NCBI GenBank assembly: GCA_019423265.1
Contig: JAHZBS010000107.1
Coordinates: forward strand, 1 to 7,945
Direction: 5' to 3'
From: Clostridiales bacterium
GTDB lineage: Bacteria; Bacillota_A; Clostridia; Lachnospirales; Bianqueaceae
DNA length: 7,945 bases
Below are positions 1 to 7,394 of the stretch, piece after piece (position 1 is the first letter of the stretch; every line of letters begins with the position of its first letter). A model generated the notes under the pieces. That model was not told where the DNA came from. It worked only from the letters and a program-made list of their open reading frames with translations, and made no database searches. The position numbers and the translations under genes are program-made.

Positions 1-966
1 GACGCTTTTCCAGCGTATGGGAAGCAGCGCGCCTTTCATTGCCATTGACCGCGGCTTTGCCTTCTTTAACGCCTTGGATACCTCCGGGTTATTCAGCATT
101 GTCCGTATCAAATCGCTTTTCTCTGCCCCTGAGAGAGTGCAGCTCTGATTCATCACATTCTCAATGCAGCCAACCAACCGCTCAATATACCGTCTGGCTA
201 GCATCTCGCAGCTAGCCGGATCCGCAACATGCCAATAGCGGTACAAGCCCTTGAGCCAGCGGTTTTCCTCCTCCCTCTTTTCATATAAATCCGGTCTGTA
301 CAGCGCCGTCTCCGATTCCTGTCTCGCCCGAAGAAAGTGATAGTATTGTTTGGACGTGACCGAAACGCGCTGGATATCCCGTATCACCATCAGATTGAAG
401 GGAAAGTCATCCCAATACGTCTGGGGAAAGCGAATCTTGTGATCCATGACATACTCGCGGAGGTATAACTTATTCCAGGGGGTATAGAGCAGATTCTCGT
501 CAAAAAGCTTATATGCCGCCCGCCGAAAAGCCTCCGCGTTCTCATATACCGCATCCTCACACTTCTTGTCCTGCACATGGATCTTTGTATCGCCGTCGTA
601 GGTATCAATGAAATATCCTGAGACGACCAGCTGGGAGGCGTTGGCCTCCGCCAGTTTCACCATATCGTCCAGCATCGTTGGCTCCGCCCAATCGTCCGAA
701 TCCAAAAAATACAGATATTTTCCCGTAGCCAGCTCCATCGCCGTATTTCGCGCGCTGGGCGCTCCCCCATTCTCTTTGTGGATCACCCGGATCCGCGCAT
801 CTTTCAACGCATACGCGTCACAGATCTCCCCGCTTCGGTCAGGCGACCCATCGTCCACAGCAAAAAATTCAAAATCCGTCAATGTCTGATTCAAAAGGCT
901 TTCAATGCAACGCCCAACAAACTTCTCCACTTTGTAAACGGGCATGATAACACTTACCATCGGCAT
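1..966 (-). CDS. GT2-family glycosyltransferase (3' end outside window)
   Basis: Inverting GT-A glycosyltransferase that probably adds one sugar to the lipid-linked repeat unit at the cytoplasmic face of the membrane. 322 residues are visible, with no stop before the left edge. The N-terminus has the GT2 pattern: beta-strand VSVIMPVY (residues 4-11), nucleotide-binding VDDGS (37-41), NGG-PSARN (66-74) and the metal-binding DXD-type DSDD (89-92). Around residues 164-191 are PWNKLY and WDDFPFNL, the region that normally carries the catalytic acidic pair. Family members are often about 320-350 residues, so little is probably missing. The ATG at 966 is preferred because GAGGAG lies 8 nt upstream; a second ATG at 960 is possible. 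It follows glf after 12 nt. A galactofuranosyltransferase role is a guess from that position only; donor and acceptor cannot be read from the sequence. Confidence 0.9.
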   Translation of the reverse strand, partial: MPMVSVIMPVYKVEKFVGRCIESLLNQTLTDFEFFAVDDGSPDRSGEICDAYALKDARIRVIHKENGGAPSARNTAMELATGKYLYFLDSDDWAEPTMLDDMVKLAEANASQLVVSGYFIDTYDGDTKIHVQDKKCEDAVYENAEAFRRAAYKLFDENLLYTPWNKLYLREYVMDHKIRFPQTYWDDFPFNLMVIRDIQRVSVTSKQYYHFLRARQESETALYRPDLYEKREEENRWLKGLYRYWHVADPASCEMLARRYIERLVGCIENVMNQSCTLSGAEKSDLIRTMLNNPEVSKALKKAKPRSMAMKGALLPIRWKSV

Positions 967-974
967 ATAACCAT

Positions 975-980
975 CTCCTC
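975..980 (-). promoter_or_regulatory. Shine-Dalgarno site of the GT2 gene
   Basis: GAGGAG on the minus strand, 8 nt before the ATG at 966. It overlaps the TGA stop of glf (979-981), so the ribosome finishing glf sits on the next initiation site. This supports coupled translation and the choice of start. Confidence 0.7.
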
Positions 981-2079
981 ACTCGCCGAACTCTTGTTTC
1001 ACCGCGTCTAATGCGCTGCCGATAATCTGATGCATATCAAAATACCGGTATGTGCCCAATCTCCCCCCGAACCGCACATTCTTCTCGCGGTCTGCCAACG
1101 CCCTGTAGCGCTGGTAGATTTGGGTATTGCGATCATTGTTGACAGGATAATACGGCTCATCTCCCGCCTTCCACTCTTTGGAGTACTCCCTTGTGATCAC
1201 CGTTTTCGGCTGCGCGCCGAATTCAAAATGCTTATGCTCAATAATCCGAGTATACGGCGTTTCGGCATCGGTATAATTGACCACCGCATTGCCCTGATAA
1301 TTCTCCATATCCAGTGTCTCCTGTTCAAACCGGAGACTCCGATATTCTAGCACGCCGCATTGAAACCGGTAATACTCATCAATCATGCCCGTGAATACGG
1401 TGTTTGACGCACACTGCCTGAATTCCTCCTGGCGGTCAAAAAAATTCGTATTGAGCAGGACCTCGCAGCCTTGCAACATTTTTTCCACAATCTGCGTATA
1501 CCCTCCAATGGGAATGCCTTGATACCGGTCATTAAAATAATTATTGTCGTAGGTAAACCGTACCGGCAGCCGCTTGATGATAAAGGATGGCAACTCCCTG
1601 GCGCTTCGCCCCCACTGTTTTTCTGTATAGCCTTTGACCAGCTTCTCATAGATGTCCGTACCCACTAGAGAGATGGCTTGCTCCTCCAGATTGGCAGGCT
1701 CCTTGATCCCGGCGACCTCCCTCTGCCCGGCAATGACCTTCTGCGCCTGTTCCGGCGTGATAACGCCCCAGAGCTGGTGAAAGGTGTTCATGTTAAAGGG
1801 TAAGTTGTAAATCTCCCCTCTGTAATTGGCGATGGGCGAGTTGGTATACCGGTTAAAGGTTGCAAACTGGTTGACATACCTCCAGATCTCCTCCTGGTTT
1901 GTATGAAAAATATGGGCGCCATACCGGTGAACCTGAATGCCCTCTATCTCTTCCGTGTAGATATTGCCGCCAATATGGGGCCGTTTGTCGATGACGAGGC
2001 AGCGCTTTCCACGCTTTGTCGCCTCATAGGCAAATACCGCCCCATAGAGGCCCGCTCCTACAATAAGGTAATCATACAT
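979..2079 (-). CDS. glf: UDP-galactopyranose mutase
   Basis: FAD-dependent cytoplasmic enzyme that interconverts UDP-galactopyranose and UDP-galactofuranose, the donor for Galf residues in surface glycans. The 366 residues match the usual bacterial length (about 365-390). The N-terminus has the Rossmann FAD motif GAGLYG (8-13) followed by the acidic strand end VIDKR (29-33). Further family landmarks are HIGGN (35-39), YGAHIFHT (53-60), the substrate-loop region with GYTEKQWG (150-157), R174 in LPVRF, R278 in TPYTRIIEHKHF, and the C-terminal flavin-contact stretch GRLGTYRYFDM (339-349). R174 and R278 correspond to the two arginines known to contact the UDP-sugar diphosphate in bacterial UGMs. 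The ATG at 2079 has AAGGAG 7 nt upstream, and the gene overlaps the end of the GT4 gene by 8 bp. Its presence predicts Galf in the polymer. No sign of damage. Confidence 0.97.
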   Translation of the reverse strand: MYDYLIVGAGLYGAVFAYEATKRGKRCLVIDKRPHIGGNIYTEEIEGIQVHRYGAHIFHTNQEEIWRYVNQFATFNRYTNSPIANYRGEIYNLPFNMNTFHQLWGVITPEQAQKVIAGQREVAGIKEPANLEEQAISLVGTDIYEKLVKGYTEKQWGRSARELPSFIIKRLPVRFTYDNNYFNDRYQGIPIGGYTQIVEKMLQGCEVLLNTNFFDRQEEFRQCASNTVFTGMIDEYYRFQCGVLEYRSLRFEQETLDMENYQGNAVVNYTDAETPYTRIIEHKHFEFGAQPKTVITREYSKEWKAGDEPYYPVNNDRNTQIYQRYRALADREKNVRFGGRLGTYRYFDMHQIIGSALDAVKQEFGE

Positions 2080-3211
2080 GGGACTTCTCCTTTTCCTTTG
2101 TAATTTGGCGATACATTCGCTCTAGAGACCGGACCTCCTGTTCCAAGGAATAGCCCTTATCCGCAATCTCCTCTTTTCTGGAATATCTCGCAGCGTGTAT
2201 CGTCCGGTTGATTTCTGCCGCCCATGCCGTCGGGGCGCTGTGTATGCTGATGAAGTGTACAAGCTCCGTCAGCGCGGCGGCTTTTGTTATGGTGTCGCTG
2301 AGATAACAGGGCAGCCCCGCGGCCTGCGCTTCGACGGTTACCAGTGGAAATCCCTCAAAGAATGAGGGCAAAACCAACGCATCCATCGCCTGATAAAAAT
2401 CCTGTGTTTTGGCCTGATATCCTAAAAAGAGAATCTTGTCTGTGAGTTGGGCTTCCTGGGCGCGAGCCTTAATCTCATCCTCTAACTCTCCCGTGCCAAT
2501 CAGAAGCAGTCGGGCATCAGAATTTATGGCAAGAAATGCTTGGAAGATCTCCAGCAGAAAACTATGATTTTTCACTGGCATAAAGTTTCCAACATGCCCT
2601 AAAACAATGGTATCCGCCGCAATATTCAATTGTTCCCGCACTTTTCTGCGAACCGATTCATCGTATTCGAATGTTTCGATATCGATGGCATTCTTTAAGA
2701 TTTGCACGTTTCCGGACTTGACAACCTTTCTAGGAAACATCCAGGCCGCCGCTTCCATGGAGCAGGCTCCAAAAGAGTCCGCATTTCGCTTTAGTAGAGG
2801 CTTGCACATGGTATGGAGAAATGTGTACACTATCTCCCGCCTTCTATTGCTGTCGTGAAATCCACTGCTGTGAGAGTGAACCAGCACAGGCACCCTCTCT
2901 TTTCTCCCTGCAATGGCCGCCGCCGCCAACAAAGCGGTGGAAATGTTCAAATGGAGGCAATCGTAGGTACGGCGCTGCAAAATCTTCCGGATCTCCCGGT
3001 AGCAGCGGACCGGGTGTTTAAACGATGGAATATGAAAAACCGTCGCCCCCGCCTGCCTCAATTCCTCTTCAAAGGGAACGCGGGAAGCGCTGGTCAGAAA
3101 ATCCATTGAAAATTCAGTTCGATTCAAGCGCCTGAAATTTTCCACCATATACCGCTCGACCCCTCCATAACTGGCGGTTAAAAAACCAGCTAGTATGCGA
3201 ACGTTCTCCAT
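2072..3211 (-). CDS. GT4-type (GT-B fold, retaining) glycosyltransferase
   Basis: Probable cytoplasmic glycosyltransferase of the EpsF/CpsF-like group, adding a sugar to the growing repeat unit. The 379 residues are full length for the family. The N-terminal acceptor domain begins with ILAGFLTASYGGVERYM, where the GGVER loop (16-20) is typical of GT4 enzymes, and has HSHSSG at 112-117. The C-terminal Rossmann domain starts near TIVLGHVGNFMPVKNH (201-216), continues with LLLIGTGEL (235-243), and holds the EX7E donor-binding motif as E286 to E294 in FEGFPLVTVEAQAAGLP. SDTITK (305-310) is also characteristic. There are no membrane segments. The ATG at 3211 has a strong GGAGG 6 nt upstream and starts 13 nt after the polymerase gene; its last codons overlap glf. 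The sugar specificity cannot be told from sequence alone. Confidence 0.93.
   Translation of the reverse strand: MENVRILAGFLTASYGGVERYMVENFRRLNRTEFSMDFLTSASRVPFEEELRQAGATVFHIPSFKHPVRCYREIRKILQRRTYDCLHLNISTALLAAAAIAGRKERVPVLVHSHSSGFHDSNRRREIVYTFLHTMCKPLLKRNADSFGACSMEAAAWMFPRKVVKSGNVQILKNAIDIETFEYDESVRRKVREQLNIAADTIVLGHVGNFMPVKNHSFLLEIFQAFLAINSDARLLLIGTGELEDEIKARAQEAQLTDKILFLGYQAKTQDFYQAMDALVLPSFFEGFPLVTVEAQAAGLPCYLSDTITKAAALTELVHFISIHSAPTAWAAEINRTIHAARYSRKEEIADKGYSLEQEVRSLERMYRQITKEKEKSHV
2087..2092 (-). promoter_or_regulatory. Shine-Dalgarno site of glf
   Basis: AAGGAG on the minus strand, 7 nt before the glf ATG. It lies inside the last codons of the upstream GT4 gene, whose TGA is at 2072-2074, just past the glf start. 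The arrangement suggests translational coupling of the two genes. Confidence 0.7.
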
Positions 3212-3217
3212 ACGCCA

Positions 3218-3224
3218 CCTCCCT
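3218..3224 (-). promoter_or_regulatory. Shine-Dalgarno site of the GT4 gene
   Basis: AGGGAGG on the minus strand, immediately after the TAG stop of the polymerase gene (3225-3227) and 6 nt before the ATG at 3211. This is one of the strongest ribosome binding sites in the window and fixes the start. Confidence 0.75.
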
Positions 3225-4574
3225 CTATAGCGGTTGCTTTTCCCTCCGGTTGATAAAGTGAACCAAATATCCTAGACACGACCAGAAAAAGAACGCGCCA
3301 ACCGAATTGATAAATAGTATTTCCGTCAGAAAACATGCCGATATGCCGATTGCGATTACGGTTAACGCCAAGCACAAACTGTAGGGAAAGTCTTCATACG
3401 CCGTTCTGCCCCAGCGCTTGAATATCCATACCGCCATGTATCCAATAAAGCCCAGCACACTGAGCAGGCCCAGCACACCGGTTTCCACTAAAAGGTCAAG
3501 AAATACATTGTGCATGGCGACATAATTTTCGGTTGCGATATACGTATCCGGAAGCACAGCCTTCGCATAGGGCAATAAATTTCTGGGCGACGTTCCGAAG
3601 AACGGCGCAGTTTTCCACACTTGGATTCCGCTGAACCAGATCTTAAACCGGCCGCTTGTGAAATCAGATGAGGACAGATCACGCCCTATATAGTGCTCCG
3701 CCGCTTCTTCCACTTCAACCGCAGGCGCATTGGTTAAATGGGCGCGACACGCACGATATAATAAAAACAGAATGCCTATAACGAAAACAGTTACTATAAT
3801 GGAAATAAAAATTTTCCAAAATTTATGCCGAAGGGCATTTTCCCTAATAAATCGTTTATACACCCATAGAGCAAGGCCTATAAACACACAAATCAACAAT
3901 GCAAGTATGGCGGTCCTGGAACCGGATAAAAAACAGTATGCGCACTGAATCAACACATTCCCCGAGAAAAAAAATCGCGCCGGCAGATAGGAAGAATGCT
4001 GACAGAGATAGGATGAGAAGAAAATCGCTATCACCGCAAACATAGCGCCATAATTGGGATCTGTGTACTCCCCGTACAGACGGCCAGCATACACCCCCCT
4101 AATAATCGTACCTCCCACTCCCTCTGTTACCTGTTCTATATGCAGGATCGCCATGACCAATGCAATTAAAGAGGTTATAAAAATTATGATGGTATAAAGG
4201 CGCATAAGAAGAAATGCTTCTTTTTTATAGTAGGAGTCCTCGGCCGTATCATCCACTGTATAGAGCAAGAAAAATTGCAGCAGCAGCCAGATAAAACTCT
4301 TTATATTTCCTATTATACCATATTTTACATTAATCATACAAGAAACAAGATAGACTCCCAAAAATATGGTTACGAATGCGATCCCTGGCATTGTGAATAA
4401 CCGTTTCCGCACGAGTCCCCAAAATATCAGAGCGCCTCCCGCTATGGCAAGAATAGATGCAAGTAAGGAAACATTCTGACTGCTAAAGTTGAGAAAGGAT
4501 AAGATAAGTAGACAAACATATGCACATTTAAATATCGTGATACTTTTGATTCTCTTATCAGCCGTAGCTGTCAT
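3225..4574 (-). CDS. O-antigen/capsule repeat-unit polymerase (Wzy / O-antigen-ligase family membrane protein)
   Basis: Polytopic membrane protein of 449 residues, most likely the polymerase joining lipid-linked repeat units on the outer side of the cytoplasmic membrane. About 12 hydrophobic segments are visible by eye, at roughly 13-29, 36-53, 62-81, 90-107, 120-146, 174-190, 201-217, 222-240, 254-273, 358-385, 397-417 and 420-440. Family landmarks are DPNYGA (172-177), SGSRTAIL (217-224), and a large extracytoplasmic loop (about 274-357) holding SGRFKIW with R309 and AMHNVFLDLLVETG with H355. An Arg and a His in this loop are the conserved functional pair in WaaL/Wzy proteins. The ATG at 4574 has AGAGGG 6 nt upstream. 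The gene is markedly AT-rich compared with glf, as is usual for wzy. A ligase (WaaL-like) role is possible from fold alone; position between the sugar genes and glycosyltransferases favours polymerase. Confidence 0.87.
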   Translation of the reverse strand: MTATADKRIKSITIFKCAYVCLLILSFLNFSSQNVSLLASILAIAGGALIFWGLVRKRLFTMPGIAFVTIFLGVYLVSCMINVKYGIIGNIKSFIWLLLQFFLLYTVDDTAEDSYYKKEAFLLMRLYTIIIFITSLIALVMAILHIEQVTEGVGGTIIRGVYAGRLYGEYTDPNYGAMFAVIAIFFSSYLCQHSSYLPARFFFSGNVLIQCAYCFLSGSRTAILALLICVFIGLALWVYKRFIRENALRHKFWKIFISIIVTVFVIGILFLLYRACRAHLTNAPAVEVEEAAEHYIGRDLSSSDFTSGRFKIWFSGIQVWKTAPFFGTSPRNLLPYAKAVLPDTYIATENYVAMHNVFLDLLVETGVLGLLSVLGFIGYMAVWIFKRWGRTAYEDFPYSLCLALTVIAIGISACFLTEILFINSVGAFFFWSCLGYLVHFINRREKQPL

Positions 4575-4580
4575 CTCAAT

Positions 4581-4586
4581 CCCTCT
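4581..4586 (-). promoter_or_regulatory. Shine-Dalgarno site of the polymerase gene
   Basis: AGAGGG on the minus strand, 6 nt before the ATG at 4574. It lies in the 27-nt gap after the aminotransferase gene, the longest intergenic space in the window. I see no hairpin with a T-run or promoter-like boxes there. Confidence 0.65.
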
Positions 4587-4601
4587 TTCTGGGCATTCCC
4601 A

Positions 4602-5729
4602 TCATCTAGTTATAAAATCTTGTATTGCGGTTGAAACGCTGATAATCTCTTCTTCGCTCATGTATGGATGCATTGGCAAAGATAGCACCGTACTACACAA
4701 TGTGTCCGCAACGGGGTACTCCATGCTGCCTTGCATATGTTGAAATGCAGTCTGACAATGCATGGGCTTTGGGTAATATACCATGGAGGGTATTTTCTTC
4801 TCTTTAAGATACGCTTGCAGTGCATCGCGCTCGCTCTTATTCCTCAGTTGAATTGTGTATTGAGCCCAACTTGACACATATCCTTCCGGAACTATAGGCT
4901 GTGTCACCACATCTGACAAAAGTTTACAGTACTGCTCCGCGATACGGTTAACTTCGCGGAGTTCATATTGGTTGAACGCCTCAAATTTGACTAACAAAAT
5001 TGCTGCTTGAATCGTATCAAGTCTGGAATTCATACCGATTCGAATATTATCGTATTTATCTGCTCCTTTTCCATGAACTCGCAGAGATCGAAGGATCTGA
5101 GCCCATTCATCATGATCGGTAAAAATTGCTCCTCCATCTCCATAACAGCCCAGCGGTTTGGCTGGAAAAAAGGAAGTCGTTGCGATATCGCCAAAGCTAC
5201 ACGCCTTCCGGTCGCCAATACGTCCTCCAAAGCCCTGAGCGCCATCCTCCAACAGAAGTAATCCATACTGAGTTGCGATTTCTCGAATCCTATCATAATC
5301 AGCCGGCTGACCGAATAGATCCACCGCCACCACAGCCTTTGGCGTGAAAGAAGTTTTTTCCTTCGTTTCTAGAATTGCTTTTTCTAATTTGTTTGGATCT
5401 AAATTATACGTATTCACGTCAACATCAACAAAAATAGGAGTAGCGCCCAGCGCAGCCACGACCTCCGCCGATGCGAAAAAAGTAAAATCTGGGACGAAGA
5501 CCGCATCCCCCTTTTTTACACCCCAAGCCATAAGCGCCAGAAGTAAAGCGTCGGTCCCATTGCCGCACGAAATACAATGCTTGACTCCTACATAGTCAGC
5601 CAAAACCTCTTCCAGCTCAAGAACTTGCTTGCCCATGATATAGTGCCCACCGGATGCAGCTTGAATCATAGCAGAATTCATTTGCTTTTCCAACACCTGA
5701 TACTGCTGCCGTAAATCTCGAAATTCCAT
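4602..5729 (-). CDS. DegT/DnrJ/EryC1 PLP-dependent sugar aminotransferase, WbpE-like
   Basis: Probable UDP-2-acetamido-2-deoxy-ribo-hexuluronate aminotransferase: it transfers an amino group, usually from glutamate, to C3 of the 3-keto sugar made by the neighbouring oxidoreductase. The protein is 375 residues, the usual family length. Visible features, numbered from the chosen start: GNGTDALLLAL (56-66), which binds the PLP phosphate; EDGAQGFGG (161-169), with D162 and Q165 facing the cofactor; SFFPAKPLGCYGDGGA (186-201), with K191 as the internal-aldimine lysine; and NSRLDTIQAA (234-243), which reaches into the partner subunit. The start is placed at ATG 5729 rather than GTG 5741. GGAGG lies 5 nt before that ATG, and MEFRDL matches how family members begin. 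Cassette order, with WbpA-, WbpB- and WbpD-like genes upstream, supports the function. Close relatives making other 3-amino or 4-amino sugars cannot be fully excluded. Confidence 0.9.
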   Translation of the reverse strand: MEFRDLRQQYQVLEKQMNSAMIQAASGGHYIMGKQVLELEEVLADYVGVKHCISCGNGTDALLLALMAWGVKKGDAVFVPDFTFFASAEVVAALGATPIFVDVDVNTYNLDPNKLEKAILETKEKTSFTPKAVVAVDLFGQPADYDRIREIATQYGLLLLEDGAQGFGGRIGDRKACSFGDIATTSFFPAKPLGCYGDGGAIFTDHDEWAQILRSLRVHGKGADKYDNIRIGMNSRLDTIQAAILLVKFEAFNQYELREVNRIAEQYCKLLSDVVTQPIVPEGYVSSWAQYTIQLRNKSERDALQAYLKEKKIPSMVYYPKPMHCQTAFQHMQGSMEYPVADTLCSTVLSLPMHPYMSEEEIISVSTAIQDFITR

Positions 5730-5734
5730 GTATT

Positions 5735-5739
5735 CCTCC
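5735..5739 (-). promoter_or_regulatory. Shine-Dalgarno site deciding the aminotransferase start
   Basis: GGAGG on the minus strand, 5 nt before the ATG at 5729. It lies inside the alternative reading that starts at GTG 5741, directly after the TAG of the acyltransferase. GAGG at the end of the acyltransferase gene could serve the GTG start, but the GGAGG/ATG pair is stronger. Confidence 0.65.
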
Positions 5740-5741
5740 AC

Positions 5742-6311
5742 CTATTCCTCAATTTGGAAAAGATTTGAGCCAACCATTTTATATGCTCTATGACAATGTG
5801 GACATACCAAATCATCCTGCAATTTCGCGCCACATATGCAGACCCAGCCCATCTGCCTTGCCGGAATATTCGCCATCAGCGCAAATGGTTTTACATCTCT
5901 TGTGACAACCGCTCCCGCTGCAATCATGGCATACTCCCCGATGGTAATACCACAGACAATTGTGGCATTCGCCCCTATACTGGCCCCTCTTTTGACAAGG
6001 GTCCTCTTATAACCTGCACTTCCTTTAGGATATTGGCTTCTAGGAGTTAAGTCATTGGTAAAAACCATAGATGGTCCACAAAAAACATAGTCCTCCAGCT
6101 CCACGCCTTCATAGACCGATACATTATTCTGAATCTTCACATGATTACCGATCTTGACATGATTGGATATATTGACATTTTGTCCCAAACTGCAGTCTGT
6201 TCCAATAACAGCACCCGATTGAATATGACAAAAATGCCAAATCTTTGTTCTATCTCCTATTTCCACCTGTCCATCAATATAGCTGCTTTCGTGTACAAAA
6301 TACGTAATCAT
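5742..6311 (-). CDS. Left-handed beta-helix N-acyltransferase, WbpD-like, with C-terminal zinc-ribbon-like tail
   Basis: Probable acetyl-CoA-dependent N-acetyltransferase acting on the 3-amino group of UDP-GlcNAc3NA, the last step to UDP-GlcNAc3NAcA. The 189 residues are mostly hexapeptide repeats (repeated I/V-G-x-x at residues 17-70 and 112-136), the mark of the trimeric left-handed beta-helix fold. WbpD-like landmarks are IWHFCHI (24-30), SLGQNV (41-46), QNNVSVYEGVELED (61-74), FCGPSMVFTND (77-87), VKRGASIGANATIVCG (106-121) and IPARQMGWVC (149-158). After GW comes a short segment with four cysteines, C158, C160, C170 and C173, which looks like a small metal-binding knuckle. I recall similar tails in other members of this family. 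The start is the ATG at 6311, in an ATGA overlap with the upstream gene; a TTG at 6332 would add seven residues but has no good ribosome site. The acyl group could be other than acetyl. Confidence 0.9.
   Translation of the reverse strand: MITYFVHESSYIDGQVEIGDRTKIWHFCHIQSGAVIGTDCSLGQNVNISNHVKIGNHVKIQNNVSVYEGVELEDYVFCGPSMVFTNDLTPRSQYPKGSAGYKRTLVKRGASIGANATIVCGITIGEYAMIAAGAVVTRDVKPFALMANIPARQMGWVCICGAKLQDDLVCPHCHRAYKMVGSNLFQIEE
6308..6311 (-). other. ATGA stop-start overlap
   Basis: On the minus strand the bases read ATGA: the acyltransferase ATG (6309-6311) shares two bases with the oxidoreductase TGA (6308-6310). No strong Shine-Dalgarno sequence lies at normal spacing before this ATG, so initiation is likely by termination-reinitiation. 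Confidence 0.7.
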
Positions 6312-7384
6312 TTCGGAAATCGTCCCATCCAATCTTCTGTGCTTGCCGCCGCGAGGGGAAGTGAAACCGGCCTTTTCTCATGCGCGGATTTATAAATGGC
6401 CAGAACTAACTCCAAAGCTCGCTTGCCCGCACAGCCATCAACATACGGTGCGCGGTCCTGCAAAATCGCATCGATCATATCCTGATATAAAGGGGTGTGT
6501 CCAAAGCCATAAACATTGGGTGGATCTTCCTTAAACGCCTCTTTGATCTGATCTGCACTGTCCTGCCCATCGGCAAATCTCCACTCATCGATTCGATTGA
6601 CCGACTTCCCGCCTGCCTTGACTGTCCCCTTCTCGCCAAAAAGATATAGGGTCTCCTCTAAATTTTGGGGATATATATCGGTAGTCCCCTCAATAATACC
6701 GTAACTTCCATTCTCAAAACGCACTAACGCAATGCCTAGATCTTCCGCCTCTATATATGGATGGTTCAAGCGATCCGTATACGCAAATACTTCCGTCACA
6801 GTATCTCCCATCATCCACCGAAGCAGATCAATGTTATGGATACACTGATTCATTAGAGCGCCTCCGTCTTGCTCCCACGTTCCTCTCCAAGGTGCCTGGG
6901 AGTAATACTGTGGTCCTCGATTCCATCGAATATGGGCTGTTCCATAAAACATTCGGCCGAAGCGCCCCTGTTCCACAGCTTCTCGGATTTTATGGATGGA
7001 TTTATTGAAGCGATTCTGATGACATGCGCACACCTTGACATTTTTCTCTTTTGCCAATTGAAGAATCTGGTCTGCGTCCTGTAATGACAGTGCAATTGGC
7101 TTCTCGATAATCACATTACACCCATGGTTAATACAGTCCAACGCTATCCTGGCATGATTTCCGCTTTCAGTAGCAATGGCAACAAGGGTAGGCGGTTCCT
7201 CCTCCAACATTTCATGGTAATCTGTATATTGCTTGACTTCCTTCGGCAGATGGAATGTTTCCACCTTGTTTTCCATACGCGATGGTACGATGTCGCACAC
7301 TGCTGTGATCTCCAAATCATTCGCCATAGCCGCAGCTATGTGATTGTACGATATCCGTCCACATCCAATCAAAGCATACTTCAT
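6308..7384 (-). CDS. Gfo/Idh/MocA-family NAD-dependent sugar oxidoreductase, WbpB-like
   Basis: Probable UDP-N-acetyl-2-amino-2-deoxyglucuronate dehydrogenase: it oxidises C3 of UDP-GlcNAcA to the 3-keto sugar used by the aminotransferase. The 358 residues fit the family. An N-terminal Rossmann domain opens with YALIGCGRISYNH (3-15; dinucleotide loop G7-C-G9) and continues with VCDI (29-32), VAIATESGNHARIA (68-81) and EKPIALS (94-100), where K95 is the conserved Gfo/Idh/MocA catalytic lysine. The C-terminal sheet domain has WEQDGGALMNQCIHNIDLL (170-188), with H183 as the usual active-site histidine, and WNRGPQYY (154-161). The ATG at 7384 is preceded by AAGGA 10 nt upstream, overlapping the end of the dehydrogenase gene. 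In the known WbpB/WbpE pair, the NADH formed is recycled with 2-oxoglutarate, so adjacency to a WbpE-like gene fits. Assignment to this exact substrate rests on the cassette. Confidence 0.9.
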   Translation of the reverse strand: MKYALIGCGRISYNHIAAAMANDLEITAVCDIVPSRMENKVETFHLPKEVKQYTDYHEMLEEEPPTLVAIATESGNHARIALDCINHGCNVIIEKPIALSLQDADQILQLAKEKNVKVCACHQNRFNKSIHKIREAVEQGRFGRMFYGTAHIRWNRGPQYYSQAPWRGTWEQDGGALMNQCIHNIDLLRWMMGDTVTEVFAYTDRLNHPYIEAEDLGIALVRFENGSYGIIEGTTDIYPQNLEETLYLFGEKGTVKAGGKSVNRIDEWRFADGQDSADQIKEAFKEDPPNVYGFGHTPLYQDMIDAILQDRAPYVDGCAGKRALELVLAIYKSAHEKRPVSLPLAAASTEDWMGRFPK

Positions 7385-7394
7385 TGTCTCAGCA

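Noticed and set aside
608..1350. Plus-strand open frames opposite the GT2 and glf genes (for example 608-889 and 1030-1350)
   Set aside because: They lie wholly opposite genes with clear family motifs, show no recognisable protein features and have no convincing ribosome sites. They are antisense shadows.
3225..4574. Wzx flippase as an alternative for the membrane protein
   Set aside because: The large extracytoplasmic loop with conserved Arg and His and the MHNVFLDLLVETG segment fit the Wzy/O-antigen-ligase family, not the 12-14 helix MATE-like flippases.
4575..4601. Possible internal promoter or terminator in the longest intergenic gap
   Set aside because: At 27 nt it holds little beyond the polymerase ribosome site. 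No -35/-10 pair or hairpin with T-run could be seen.
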